Source of the DNA: Cichorium intybus
Lineage: Eukaryota; Streptophyta; Magnoliopsida; Asterales; Asteraceae
Direction: 5' to 3'
NCBI GenBank assembly: GCA_023525715.1
Contig: CM042017.1
Coordinates: forward strand, 75,471,666 to 75,535,665
Length of the DNA stretch: 64,000 nucleotides
The notes below the pieces were generated by a model. The model was given only the letters and a program-made list of their open reading frames with translations, was not told where the DNA came from and did not search any database. Within the stretch, counting starts at the first letter, position 1. Each line of letters starts with the position of its first letter. Positions 51,185 to 61,834 of the stretch are shown piece after piece. Position numbers and translations under genes: made by a program.

Positions 51185-52047
51185 TGTTAGGCCTTATTTT
51201 TGGTGAAATTATGTCATATATGCATTGGTATTTCTCACTTTTTGTACTAGTGCTTGTTTGCAAAGAAATGTTATAATCAGGAACTAAATACGGACAATTG
51301 AAGAAGTTTTGAGGATAAAGTCAAAATCAATCGAATGAACACACGCTCCGCGGGAATGAAGCTATACGCGACGCGCCATGTCAAAAAGTAAGACGGTGAA
51401 GAGAATTCAAATGGCGAAAAAACAGGGATAAGGCACTACGCGTGATGCGACTGGAAGCCTTACGCGTCGCGGGATCTAATTGTCCACAACTATAAATAGA
51501 GGCTTTTAGGTCGAATTCTGAAGGCGAAGATCAGACCCTAAGGTGGACTTACGAGGACTTTGACTCAAGTTTCGAGATTCCAGCAACCATTTGTGCCAAT
51601 TTTATGTTTTTCACTTTGCTTTCAATATTAGTTTAGTTGTTTTAGCTCTTAGCTTGGTGTTCTGGAGTATGACAGCCAGTATCAGTAGGTTAAAGCTCTT
51701 TAATTTCGTGTTTGAATGATTTGGATCTTCAGGATTTAAGTATAATACAAGTAATCATTTGGTTTATGATTTATTTGAATTTTTTGGTATTTATTGTGTT
51801 TGAATGCTTATTGAATGCAATTGGTGTGTGTGTTTGCTTCTGGATTTTGAGCTTTGTTTTTTATTTCAGTAAGCAATCTAGGATTAGATTTGGTTTGGTT
51901 TCATTTAGTTTATGCTTGGTTGTGATTTTGGATTTGAGATTTCTGTGTGTTTTGGGAAAGTAGGAGTTAGTCCCTCTGGCTGTAGTGTGACACTACAGTT
52001 GGTAAGCTATCGTCTTGTCCTAACCACCAAACTCCCATGTGTCGACC
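51185..52047 (+). mobile_element. Gypsy-like LTR, left part (split by copia 3)
   Basis: It starts TGTTAGGCCTTATTTTTGGT, with TATAAATAGAGG (51500-51511) as probable promoter and GACGCG boxes upstream (51360-51480). It continues across copia 3 at 60275-60365, where it reads TTTACTACCGCTGTACTAGT and ends near a TCAATATCAGAAAAACA. The general plan resembles Athila/Tat-type gypsy LTRs. No coding part is attached and no target duplication was found. Confidence 0.5.
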
Positions 52048-52820
52048 TGAAGGGTTTCTATGCAAACAATGAACACAAAAATTCCTATGGTTCACATGCA
52101 ACCCTAATATTGATCTATGTTTTCTTCTATGAAGATTAGAACTAAAAACCTAAAGGATACAATTCAATTCTAAAGATGAATTAGTAAAACCAACCTTTGA
52201 TCTTATGATCCTTCAAGCAGCAGCAAAAGTATCCTGCCTCAAATGTAAGTCACACCCAAGTGATGGAAGAATCAGTCCAGCAGAGTAACATAGAGAGAGA
52301 GAGAGATGGCGTCAATGAATGAGGTGCCAGGGGGTTCCTTTTATAGCCTCCTAGGGTTACACCTGAAACCCTAAGGAGCCTCCAACTGGACAAGGCTTTT
52401 GACCACTTGGACCAGGCTTACCAAAACCCTAATTAGGGTTTCGCCAAACCCTGGAGGAGCCTCCAGGGTGGCGCCATTTTGGTCCCTGGTTTTACCTGGC
52501 CAGTTATTCAACTATTGAATAAATGCGAAACCAGTCCCTGCACCCTTTAATTAATTAATTCAATCTCTAAATTAAATCCAATTAATTCTAGATTAAATCT
52601 CAATTAATTAATATAGTTTCTAATTAATATATTAACACTTAAATATATTAATAACCATATATATATTTTCTATTGATTTATTATACAATTAATAAATCAA
52701 CTATTCTCTCTACTGAACTATATATCTATCCTCCATCTATGAGGGCAACCCAAATGGACTTTGCTTTTATTCATAAGATAAATACAATTATAAGTCATGG
52801 CTTAGACACCTAATCCAACA
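52048..52820 (-). repeat. 3' LTR of copia 3
   Basis: 773 bp; on - it starts TGTTGGATTAGGTGTCTAAG and ends CCCTTCA. It contains about 22 bp (near 52570-52600) absent from the 5' copy and a slightly longer GA run. It is preceded on - by the polypurine tract AAGTGGGATAC (52821-52831). Confidence 0.95.
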
Positions 52821-52831
52821 GTATCCCACTT

Positions 52832-53629
52832 GGTTAAGTCTATGACTTTAATTGTCTGAACTCTGACCCAGTCAGTTCTGTCCAAAGATAAGTGATCTGA
52901 TGATCCTCCGTCCAACAGGATATTTTCAGACTCAAGACATGGACTAACATCAATCTTGGTCTGACACTCTGTTTCTCGATTTCTGATTTGCATATGACTT
53001 TAGAGACTACTAATTGAACACATCAATTAAGTCCCGGTTGGCCAACACTTTCAGTCAACTTCTAAATCATCGAGAGGCCTACAGATATCTGTTTCCCATC
53101 TGGTCATGGGACGGATAAGTTTCGACTCATATGTCCATAACTTTTGCGGGTCCAAATACATACAACAATGCGTTTGATAGCACCGAGTTACTGGCGCGAT
53201 TTCGTATTGTCAATAGGCACTTGTATCGCAAATAACAGATCATATCTCTCCACTTAAAGATCATCGGATATTATCGTCTTAACATTGCTCGTGATATAAT
53301 CCATGAAGCAATCTGTTAAGCGCGGGTTTATCCAATACTCAAATCTCTATTTTCTAAGTACTCATGAACGTTGCAGCAGTCTTACTGCAATGTCTAACTC
53401 TTTAGACAGTCTGCAACCAATTCATGACAGTCTTAGTTCATACTTACTTCCTAACAGTATGACCGACTGTGGAGTTTTAAATAATCTAATTATTAAGGAA
53501 GTTAAACATGCAAATATAGAAACAGAGAAATAAACAATTGACAAAGGCAGTAACAATACTCGTTTATAAATCTCTATTATAAAATCACCGAGTCAATTAC
53601 ATTTATACTGTTACAAGTTTCTAATCTAT
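52832..53629 (-). other. Untranslated region between pol and 3' LTR of copia 3
   Basis: About 800 bp without a reading frame. It is conserved at nucleotide level with 8690-9469 of copia 1 (for example the stretch reading ATCCTGTTGGACGGAGGATC on -). Conservation without coding suggests a cis-acting role. Confidence 0.65.
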
Positions 53630-55534
53630 CTAATTACTAAAACTAATATCATCCTTCAATCCAATGCTCCGAGCATGTTGATTGTGCTTGATCCTATTCA
53701 GAGCCTTAGTCAAAGGATCTGCAGGATTGTCCTCGGATGATACTCGCTTAACCAGTAAGTGCCCTTCTTCTACTTGATGTCGAATGTAGTGGTACTTTCT
53801 TTCGATATGCCTGGACTTTCCATGGTCTCGCGGTTCCTTTGCCAAGGCGACCGCTCCTTCATTGTCGCAGAAAAGTTCCACTGGCTCCTGAATGCTCAGG
53901 ACCACTCCAAGGTCCCCGATGAAATTCTTCAGCCAAGCCGCCTCCTTAGACGCTTCACTCGCTGCGATGTACTCTGATTCGCACGTTGAATCAGCCACCG
54001 TTTCCTGCTTGGAACTTTTCCAAGTGACCGCTTCACCGTTCAAAAGAAATACCCAGCCCGACTGGGACCGTCCACTGTCCCTATCTGTCTGGAAACTGGC
54101 ATCTGTATATCGACTCACTTTTAACTCATCACTGCCACCAAGGACTAATACCATATTCTTTGTCCTTCGCAGATACTTGAGTATGTTCTTGACTGCAATC
54201 CAATGTGCTTTTCCAGGATTGCCCTGGAACCGACTAACCATGCTCAGTGCATAGGATACGTCGGGATGAGTACATGTCATAGCATACATGATCGATCCTA
54301 CTGCCGAAGCATAAGGTACCCGACTCATTTCAGCTATTTCCTTATCGGTACTCGGACTTTGAGTCTTACTCAATTTAACACCACTTAGGATTGGTAACTC
54401 TCCCCTTTTGGAATTTTCCATGTTAAACCTCTTTAACACCTTTTCCAAATATGTACACTGGCTTAGACCTATCAATTTTCTCTTTCTATCTCTAAGTATT
54501 CTTATCCCGAGAATATAAGCAGCTTCCCCTAGGTCTTTCATGGCGAAACACTTCCCGAGCCAAGCCTTAACATTCTGCAAGGTCGGAATGTCGTTTCCCA
54601 TGAGCAGTATGTCATCAACATACAGCACCAGGAAAGTAACTATACTCCCACTAGCCTTTTCATATACACAGGACTCATTTTCACTCCTAGAGAAGCCAAA
54701 CTCTTTGACTTTCTCATGGAAGCAAAGATTCCAACTGCAAGATGCTTGCTTCAACCCGTAGATTGATCTTTCAAGCTTACATACTTTATCAGGGTGCTTA
54801 GTGTCTAGAAAACCTTCTGGCTGACTCATGTAAACATCCTCAGTCAGTTTCCCATTAAGGAAAGCGGTTTTGACATCCATCTGCCAGATTTCATAATCAT
54901 GAAACGCAGCTATGGCAAGCATTATCCTGATTGACTTAATCTTGGCTACAGGTGAGAAGGTTTCATCATAGTCAACCCCCGGGGTTTGAGTGAATCCCTT
55001 CGCCACCAGCCGAGCTTTATAAGTATGCACTTTTCCGTCCATGTCGGTCTTCTTTTTGAAGATCCACTTGCATCCGACTGTCTTTCGACCCGGTACATTG
55101 TCAACCAAGTTCCAAACTTGATTGTCATACATGGACTTTATCTCGCTGTCCATTGCCTCTTTCCATTTTGCAGACTCGGGGCCTGCCACTGCTTCACGGT
55201 AGTTAGCTGGCTCATCCAAATTAGTCAATGTACGATCACTGACTAACGTGTCTCCGTCCGAGGTAATATGGAAACCATAGAACTCGGGGGGCATACTAAC
55301 TCTACCCGATCGCCTAAGGGGCAACGAAATGTCGGTGGGTCCAACAGGAACTTCTTCCTCATGTTGGTTGCTAGTTTCTTCCAAGGTTGTTTCATCGGGC
55401 GTCTCCTGAATTTCTTCGAGATCGATCGTACTCCCACTATCCTCTTTAGATATGAGTTCTCTCTCTCGAAAGAACCCCCGTCTTGCTACAAAGACCACGT
55501 CCTCGCTCGGTCTGTAGAACAAGTATCCAAAAGA
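53630..55534 (-). pseudogene. Copia 3 pol, reverse transcriptase and RNase H part
   Basis: An open frame of 630 codons from the first Met (55522), in frame with the integrase part but cut off from it by a TAG (55535-55537). Domains: a post-integrase linker with VVFVARRGFFRER; reverse transcriptase from WNLVDNVPGRKTVGCKWIFK through ARLVAKGFTQTPGVDYDETF and WQMDVKTAFLNG to LVLYVDDILLMG (YVDD active site); RNase H with YTDASFQTDRDSGRSQSGWV and ESEYIAASEA. The C-terminus is ...SIGLKDDISFSN. All catalytic residues expected for copia are visible. Confidence 0.92.
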
Positions 55535-57260
55535 CTATTTCGGGTATCCGATGAAGAAACACCTCTCACTTCTTTCTGCGAGCTTATCTGAAGTATCTCG
55601 TCTCACGAATGCTTCACAACCCCAAACTTTGATGTGTGCCAACGAGGGAACTTTCCCCGTCCACATCTCGTGCGGTGTTTTCGCAACCTTCTTGGTTGGG
55701 ACAAGATTTAGGATATGGGCAGCAGTCTCTAAGGCATACCCCCAGAAATGGATTGGAAGTGAGGCTCGACTCATCATGGAACGAACCATGTCTAACAAGG
55801 TTCGGTTTCGTCTCTCTGCAACACCATTCAGCTGAGGTGTTCTTAGAGGCGACAACTGTGAAACAATTCCACATTCCTTGAGGTAATCGAGAAACTCGAT
55901 ACTAAGATACTCACCGCCTCTGTCGGATCTAAGCATCTTTATCTTTCTGCCCAATTGATTTTCCGCTTCATTCTTAAACTCTTTAAACTTTTCAAATGTA
56001 TCTGACTTATTCTTGATTAAGTAGACATACCCATATCTACTAAAATCGTCGGTAAAGGTCACATAGAACCGCGTGCCATCTTTAGTGGTTGTTCTGAAGG
56101 GACCACACACATCTGTGTGTATGATATCCAACAGACATTCACCTCTTTCAAAGGAACCTTTGAATGGTGATTTTGTCATCTTGCCAAGTAAGCAAGATTC
56201 GCATACACCATCCGACCCGAGGTCGAATGATTCCAACACTCCATCCTTTTGGAGTTGGGCGATGCGTTTCTTGTTTATATGGCCAAGGCGATAATGCCAC
56301 AGACATGCCTTTTCTACACCGCTTGAAGCATCAATAGTAAAAACATTTTTACCATAATTGTCAACACACATAATAGATTCATACACTCCATCACAAGGCA
56401 TAACATTAAATATAAAAACATCATTTTTGAAAACTGAAATTGAACCATTCAATTTATTAAATTCATAATAAAAGCCTTGTTTAAACAATGCATGAAATGA
56501 AATTATGTTCTTTGCCATATCAGGCGCATAGCAACAATTATGTAATTCTAATCAAACTCCACTACTCAGCATCAGTCCATAAACACCGATCTTGGTAACA
56601 GGTGACGTTCGCCTATTGCCCATGACCAGGTTCAGTCTGCCATGCTCCAGTTCCCTACTTTCCTCTAGGCCCTGCCAAGGTTGTAGAAGTCGCTAGGCGG
56701 TAGGCGGGCGGTCGACTGGGGCCTAGGACTAGTCGGTCTAGGCGAGGACTAATCGGCGCCTAGGCGGGGAGTATTACTTGTAACAAAATTTATTTTTTTA
56801 AATTTAGATATTACCTATATCCCTAAAAAATGATTAAATAAGTATAAATCAAAGTGTTTAAATATGTAAGTCATCAAACATCAGAATGTTTAGACTCATT
56901 AATGACATTTTTTTATCATTTTAATCATCGATAATTGTAACTTAGCCACCGATTATCATAATTAATGATATTTTCTAAATTTAAATTCTAAAAATTTAAA
57001 AATTTGATTTTTTTGAGAATTTGATAATTTTTGAAAATTTTTAAAATTTGAAATTTTTTGAAAATTTTGAAATTTTGAAATTTGAAAAATTGAAAATTTT
57101 GCCGCCTAGACCCGCCTAGGCCCGCCTAAACCCAATTTTGACCGCCGTTGACCAAATCCGCCTAGCTTCACTGCCTACCACTAATCGTAGGCAGAACCCG
57201 CCCGCCTAGCGCCTAGGCGGCCGCCTAGGCCGACTTTTACAACACCGCCTGCAAATCAGA
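55535..57260 (-). pseudogene. Copia 3 pol, protease end and integrase part
   Basis: After the protease site the frame reads stop (TGA, 57261-57263), SDLQ, then the nested TIR element. It resumes GLEESRELEHGRLNLVMGNR, meets a second TGA (56552-56554) and then runs open from 56518 to 55535 (327 codons): GAG-pre-integrase with the HHCC zinc finger (HYRLGH, CESC), integrase core DIIHTDVCGPF, FTDDFSRYGYVYLI and SPLRTPQLNGVAERRNRTLL (Asp, Asp and Glu of the catalytic triad). It ends at the TAG 55535-55537, where the relative at 60412-61834 has Gln (PKQSFGYLF). Confidence 0.9.
56676..57247. mobile_element. GC-rich TIR element inside copia 3
   Basis: 572 bp, ends CAAGGTTGTAGAAGTCG and the reverse CGGTGTTGTAAAAGTCG, flanked by a 5-bp duplication CCTGC (56671-56675 and 57248-57252). 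Subterminal blocks are dense in CCTAGGCGG/CCGCCTAGGC; the centre is AT-rich (TTTTTGAAAATTTT). Its overall plan and terminal bases resemble the element at 2366-2791. No coding capacity. Its removal leaves a copia frame broken only by point changes. Confidence 0.85.
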
Positions 57261-58238
57261 TCAGATATGAAAACCACATCCTGTATCAAGGACCCATGAA
57301 CGGGAAAAAGATGAGTTATTAAATATAGAATACGTACCTGCCTGTGACGGTTTCACTTTACCGTCCTTGACATCCTGCAGATACGTTGGGCAGCTCCTCT
57401 TCCAATGACCCTTCTGCTTGCAGTAAAAGCAGTCGGCCTCTTTGGGGTTCCGAACATGTGGAATTCCGGAAGACTTACCTTTCGGGGCACCGCTAGATGA
57501 CCCGACATGAGTCTTTTCCCTCCAGTTCTGCTTAGGAGGGCCTTTCCGTTTCTTTCCCTTTCCGGAGCCAATAGCCAGGACAGGCGGGTTGATAGGGAGC
57601 ACAGCTTTTCCCTTCATTCCGTCCTCAGCCTTACGAAGCATGCGGTGTAACTCAGCTAGGTTTGCTTGGTTGTTGTTCAAATGATACGCCAGTGTGAACT
57701 GGCCATAAGAACTGGGCAATGAGTTTAGCACTATGTCAAATGCTAAATCCTCATGGACAGGCATTTCCAGCTTCCTAAGCCTTTCCACATAACCATGCAT
57801 CCTCTGCACATGTGCAGAGATGGACTCGCCCTCCTTGGGCTTGCTGTTAGTGAAAGCTTTTACAACCTCACGCCTTTCGATGCGCTCTTTCTTGCGGAAC
57901 CTTTCTGCGAGCTCTTTGTACATCTCGTAAGGCCAATAGTCCTCATAGATACGCTGCAGTTCAGGGTTCATAGTAGCGATAATGATGCAAGCCACTTTGG
58001 TTGCATCATCAGAGTGTTTGGTGTACGCAGCGATTTCCTCGGGAGTAGCGGTCTCAGTGTCCACATCAACAAGCTCGGTTTCTAGAACATACTCTTTATG
58101 TTCAAACCTTAGAGCCATTTTGATGTTGCGGATCCAGTCATTATAGTTGGTGCCGTCTAACGTCACTTTTGAGCATAATGATAGAATCGAGGAAACATTA
58201 CCGGGATTTGAGTGGGGAACGGATTGGTCAAAAGACAT
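57261..58238 (-). CDS. Copia 3 gag with protease N-terminus
   Basis: A 325-codon open frame. Gag (UBN2-type) runs from about residue 20: LDGTNYNDWIRNIKMALRFE, then DYWPYEMYKELAERFRKK, KPKEGESISAHVQRMHGYVE and LNSLPSSYGQFTLAYHLNNN. A basic linker (GSGKGKKRKGPPKQNWREKT) and a CCHC zinc knuckle (CFYCKQKGHWKRSC, about residues 271-284) bind RNA. The protease starts with SWVLDTGCGF (DTG active site) and is cut by TGA. Gag would form the cytoplasmic particle that packages element RNA. The frame is open, so gag may still be made. Confidence 0.92.
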   Translation of the reverse strand: MSFDQSVPHSNPGNVSSILSLCSKVTLDGTNYNDWIRNIKMALRFEHKEYVLETELVDVDTETATPEEIAAYTKHSDDATKVACIIIATMNPELQRIYEDYWPYEMYKELAERFRKKERIERREVVKAFTNSKPKEGESISAHVQRMHGYVERLRKLEMPVHEDLAFDIVLNSLPSSYGQFTLAYHLNNNQANLAELHRMLRKAEDGMKGKAVLPINPPVLAIGSGKGKKRKGPPKQNWREKTHVGSSSGAPKGKSSGIPHVRNPKEADCFYCKQKGHWKRSCPTYLQDVKDGKVKPSQAGTYSIFNNSSFSRSWVLDTGCGFHI

Positions 58239-59507
58239 CTGAACAAGAAGAAGGTAGTTTTAATTAGATAGAATAATAATAATAATAATCCTTATATTCA
58301 CCCAAGAATAAATATAAGGCTAGGATCCTACAATAACAATCTGCAATACTGAAAAGGGATGCCGTAATCAATATTGTAAATTTTATAAGGTAGGCGAATG
58401 ACGATTCAGCCAATTCCACCGCGAAAACATAATCATATTATAATGGAATTCCTAGTTTCTTTGAGATTTACCGAACTGTTCGATAGCATGTTTTAATCTC
58501 GGGAATGCCCCGCTGTTTGTGACTGGGATACCGAGGATCACAAACCGGGTGTGAATAACCATGCAAATTGCTTGGTACTCTTGAAGTCAATTGTCATCTC
58601 TAATTAACGTGACGGTAAACCACACACGCTCCGTTAATAATGACAAAATCAAGAAACCCATCGCGACACATTGCGGACCCCAGTTGGTGTGCCGGTAAAC
58701 CAGACACGCTCCACCAACGTTCCACAAGGTGCAATGTGCAATTTCATGGATTAGCACCAATTCATATTTTTAACTTAAAGTAACTAGATTGGGATTTGTT
58801 TTAGGGTTCTAGTACTTTCAATTATAGCATTATACTTTTTAGAGGCTTAGCGGTTCTATCATACCCGTTCGGCTAACGATACTCGACTGACCAGGAGAGC
58901 GGTGGGTAAGAGTAGATACCCATTAGACTAACATTTTATAGTCAGTCGCCTTATACCCTCTTTATATGACAGTTTTGTGAATGAGGCTTACTAGCGGTAG
59001 ACTAACCAATTTTCTTATATATATTAAATTAACTTTTAATCATAAATATATATAAGATATATTTTAATCTCATTAAAATATTTTAGAATTAATTTGATCT
59101 TAATTTTTTCAAATTATTACTAATTTTTTGAAAATTTTAATTAATTCTTTAAATTGATTTAATTGGTCTTTTAATTAATCAATTAATTAAACTAATTAAA
59201 TCTAGGTTACAGATTACCAAATTAATCAAATTAATTAATCTGTATTGGTCCATGTGATTCTCGAAAATTACAAGCCAAAACAAAAGAGTTCAAGTTATTT
59301 TAATTGATCTTATTACCAAAAATAACAACACATAATTATGGCAAGCAAATCAAGCAATCAAGGGGGACCAAAGGGGGGGTGGCGGCTAGGGTTAGGAAAC
59401 CCTAGCCTTGGCATCGATTTTGGCCTCTCTCCATGAGGTGTTCATCGCAAAACACTCAAGGCAAAAATAAGCATGCGGTTCAAATCAATTCACAAGAAAA
59501 CAAGCTA
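58239..59507 (-). other. Structured leader of copia 3
   Basis: About 1.27 kb without a reading frame. On - it carries the same conserved blocks as copia 1: hairpin 1 twice (58591-58646 and 58667-58738), hairpin 2 (58516-58544) and the GTTAGCCGAACGGGTATGAT block (58860-58890). The proximal part (59340-59400) includes the GGCTAGGGTTTCC stretch shared with copia 2. Confidence 0.75.
58516..58738 (-). promoter_or_regulatory. Leader hairpins of copia 3
   Basis: On +: TTTGTGA (58516-58522) pairs with TCACAAA (58538-58544). TTGTCAT (58591-58597) and TTAACG (58604-58609) pair with CGTTAA (58632-58637) and ATGACAA (58640-58646). CACATTGC (58667-58674) and GTTGGTG (58683-58689) pair with CACCAAC (58712-58718) and GCAATGTG (58731-58738). 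The two larger hairpins keep the loop core seen on - as GTGTGGTTTACCG. Confidence 0.75.
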
Positions 59508-59519
59508 GCTCTGATACCA
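59508..59519 (-). other. Primer-binding site of copia 3
   Basis: On - TGGTATCAGAGC, one base inside the 5' LTR, a perfect 12-base match to the 3' end complement of plant initiator tRNA-Met. Confidence 0.92.
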
Positions 59520-59520
59520 C

Positions 59521-60269
59521 TGAAGGGTTTCTATGCAAACAATGAACACAAAAATTCCTATGGTTCACATGCAACCCTAATATTGATCTATGTTTTCTTC
59601 TATGAAGATTAGAACTAAAAACCTAAAGGATACAATTCAATCCTAAAGATGAATTAGTATAACCAACCTTTGATCTTATGATCCTTCAAGCAGCAGCAAA
59701 AGTATCCTGCCTCAAATGCAAGTCACACCCAAGTGATGGAAGAATCAGTCCAGCAGAGTAACACAGAGAGAGAGATGGCGTCAATGAATGAGGTGCCAGG
59801 GGGTTCCTTTTATAGCCTCCTAGGGTTACACCTGAAACCCTAAGGAGCCTCCAACTGGACAAGGCTTTTGACCACTTGGACCAGGCTTACCAAAACCCTA
59901 ATTAGGGTTTCGCCAAACCCTGGAGGAGCCTCCAGCGTGGCGCCATTTTGGTCCCTGGTTTTACCTGGCCAGTTATTCAACTATTGAATAAATGCCAAAC
60001 CAGTCCCTGCACCCTTTAATTAATTAATTTAATCTCTAAATTAAATCTCAATTAATTAATATAGTTTCTAATTAATATATTAACACTTAAATATATTAAT
60101 AAACCATATATATATTTTCTATTGATTTATTATACAATTAATAAATCAACTATTCTCTCTACTGAACTATATATCTATCCTCCATCTATGAGGGCAACCC
60201 AAATGGACTTTGCTTTTATTCATAAGATAAATAAAATTATAAGTCATGGCTTAGACACCTAATCCAACA
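59521..60269 (-). repeat. 5' LTR of copia 3
   Basis: 749 bp, nearly identical to the other LTR at 52048-52820. A GGCTATAAAAGG-like TATA (on -, near 59810) is the probable promoter. Confidence 0.95.
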
Positions 60270-60274
60270 CGACC

Positions 60275-60365
60275 TTTACTACCGCTGTACTAGTGTATGT
60301 GAGGTTTTATTTTCTTATTTTTGACTGCATAATGACCCCTGCGTTGTCAATATCAGAAAAACAAT
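60275..60365 (+). mobile_element. Gypsy-like LTR, right part
   Basis: Continuation of 51185-52047 after the copia 3 insertion. Joining at CGACC gives GTGTCGACCTTTACTACCGC, a stretch resembling the end of Athila/Tat-type LTRs. Confidence 0.5.
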
Positions 60366-60411
60366 AAGGCTTATACACTTTCACCCAATTGTCTTTCAAC
60401 CTGTCGAATCA

Positions 60412-60860
60412 GTCAAGCCTTGAAGGTGTGTACCTTTCCATCCATGTCGGTATTCTTCTTGAAGATCCATTTGCACCCAATTGTCTTTCGACACGGTACA
60501 TTATCAACCAAATTCCAAACTTGGTTGTCACACATGGACTTGATCTCGCTGTCCATTGCCTCTTTCCATTTAGCAGCTTCAGGGCCTGCCATTGCTTCCT
60601 TGTAGCTAGCTGGCTCATCTAGATTTACCAGTGTTCTATCACTGACAAACGTGTCACCATCTGTAGTAATATGGAAACCATAAAACTCAGGCGGCATGCT
60701 AACTCTACTGGAACGTCTAAGAGGTAACGAATTGTATATTGGTTCAACAGGAACTTCTTCTTCTGGTTGAGTGCTAGTATTTATCTAAGGTTCCTTCACT
60801 GGTTGACTCATGAATTTCTTCAAGCTCAATGGTACTCCAACTGTCCTCTTTGAATATGAG

Positions 60861-60899
<39 letters not shown>

Positions 60900-61834
60900 G
60901 AAATACTCCTCTTCGTGATATAAATACCACGTTCTCACTAGGTCTGTAGAACAAATATCCAAAAGACTGCTTTGGGTAACCATTGAAAATACACTTCTCA
61001 CTTCTAGCTGCTAGTTTGTCATGAGTCTCTCGTCTAACGAAAGCTTCACAACCCCAGACATTGATATGTGCCGATGAGGGAACTTTCCCCATCCACATTT
61101 TATAAGGTATTTTAGCAACCTTCTTTGTAGGGACAAGATTGAGGATGTGGGCGGCTGTCTCTAAGGCATACCCCCAGAAGTGAATAGGAAGAGAAGATCG
61201 ACTCATCATGGAACGAACCATGTCTAACAGGGTTCGATTACGCCTCTCAGCCACACCATTCAATTGTGGTGTCATAGGAGGAGTTAACAGTGAAACTATT
61301 CCACATTCCTTAAGATAGTCGTGGAACTCGATACTAAGATACTCACCGCCTCTATCGGATCTAAGCATCTTTATCTTTATGCCTAATTGATTCTTGACTT
61401 CATGCTTGAACTCTTTGAACTTTTTAAAGGTTTTTGACTTGTGCTTGATTAAGTAGATATAGCCATATCTACTGTATACATCTGTAAAAGTCACATAAAA
61501 TCGATTGACATCCTTTGTGGATGATCTGAAGGGTCCACACACATCCGTATGTATGAGATCCAACAATCCTTCACCTCTCTCACAAGAACCTGTGAAATAT
61601 GATTTTGTCATCTTCCCAAAAGACAATATTTGCTTGTATCATCTGACCTTAGGTCAAATGATTCCAACACTCCATTATTTTGGAGTTGGGCGATGCATTT
61701 CTTGTTAATGTGTCCAAGACGACAGTGCCACAAGCATGCCTTGTCTATATCATTAGACGAATCAATTTGAAATACACTATTGCCTAAATTTTCTACACAC
61801 GTCATAGTTTTATACATACCATTACAAGGTAAAG
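60412..61834 (-). pseudogene. Copia 4 pol fragment (GAG-pre-integrase to early reverse transcriptase)
   Basis: Read on - from 61834: TLPCNGMYKTMTCVENLGN (GAG-pre-integrase), CRLGHINKKCIAQLQNNGV (zinc finger, first His changed), integrase with LIHTDVCGPF, FTDVYSRYGYIYLI (the second Asp region is changed to DV) and TPPMTPQLNGVAERRNRTLL, then a linker containing a GA-repeat expansion (about 60865-60900, encoding RERERERE). Last is reverse transcriptase to DMDGKVHTFKA at 60413, where it stops. It is related to copia 3 but diverged. Its left end is truncated; its right end is cut by the gypsy LTR at 61835. Confidence 0.85.

Larger units (their letters stand above)
52048..60269 (-). mobile_element. 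Ty1/copia LTR retrotransposon 3 (nearly intact)
   Basis: 8.2 kb with both LTRs, a perfect 5-bp duplication CGACC (52043-52047 and 60270-60274), an exact primer site, a structured leader, an open gag and a pol with all domains. It is inactivated by three nonsense codons and a 572 bp TIR element in the protease region. The LTRs differ by a few bases and small indels, so it is the youngest copia here. It belongs to the family of copia 1 and 2 and is the best reference for their decayed pol. Confidence 0.95.

Noticed and set aside
53759..56294. Plus-strand frames over copia 3 pol (for example 53892-54254, 55268-55591)
   Set aside because: They are antisense shadows of the pol domains, which show correct motifs on -.
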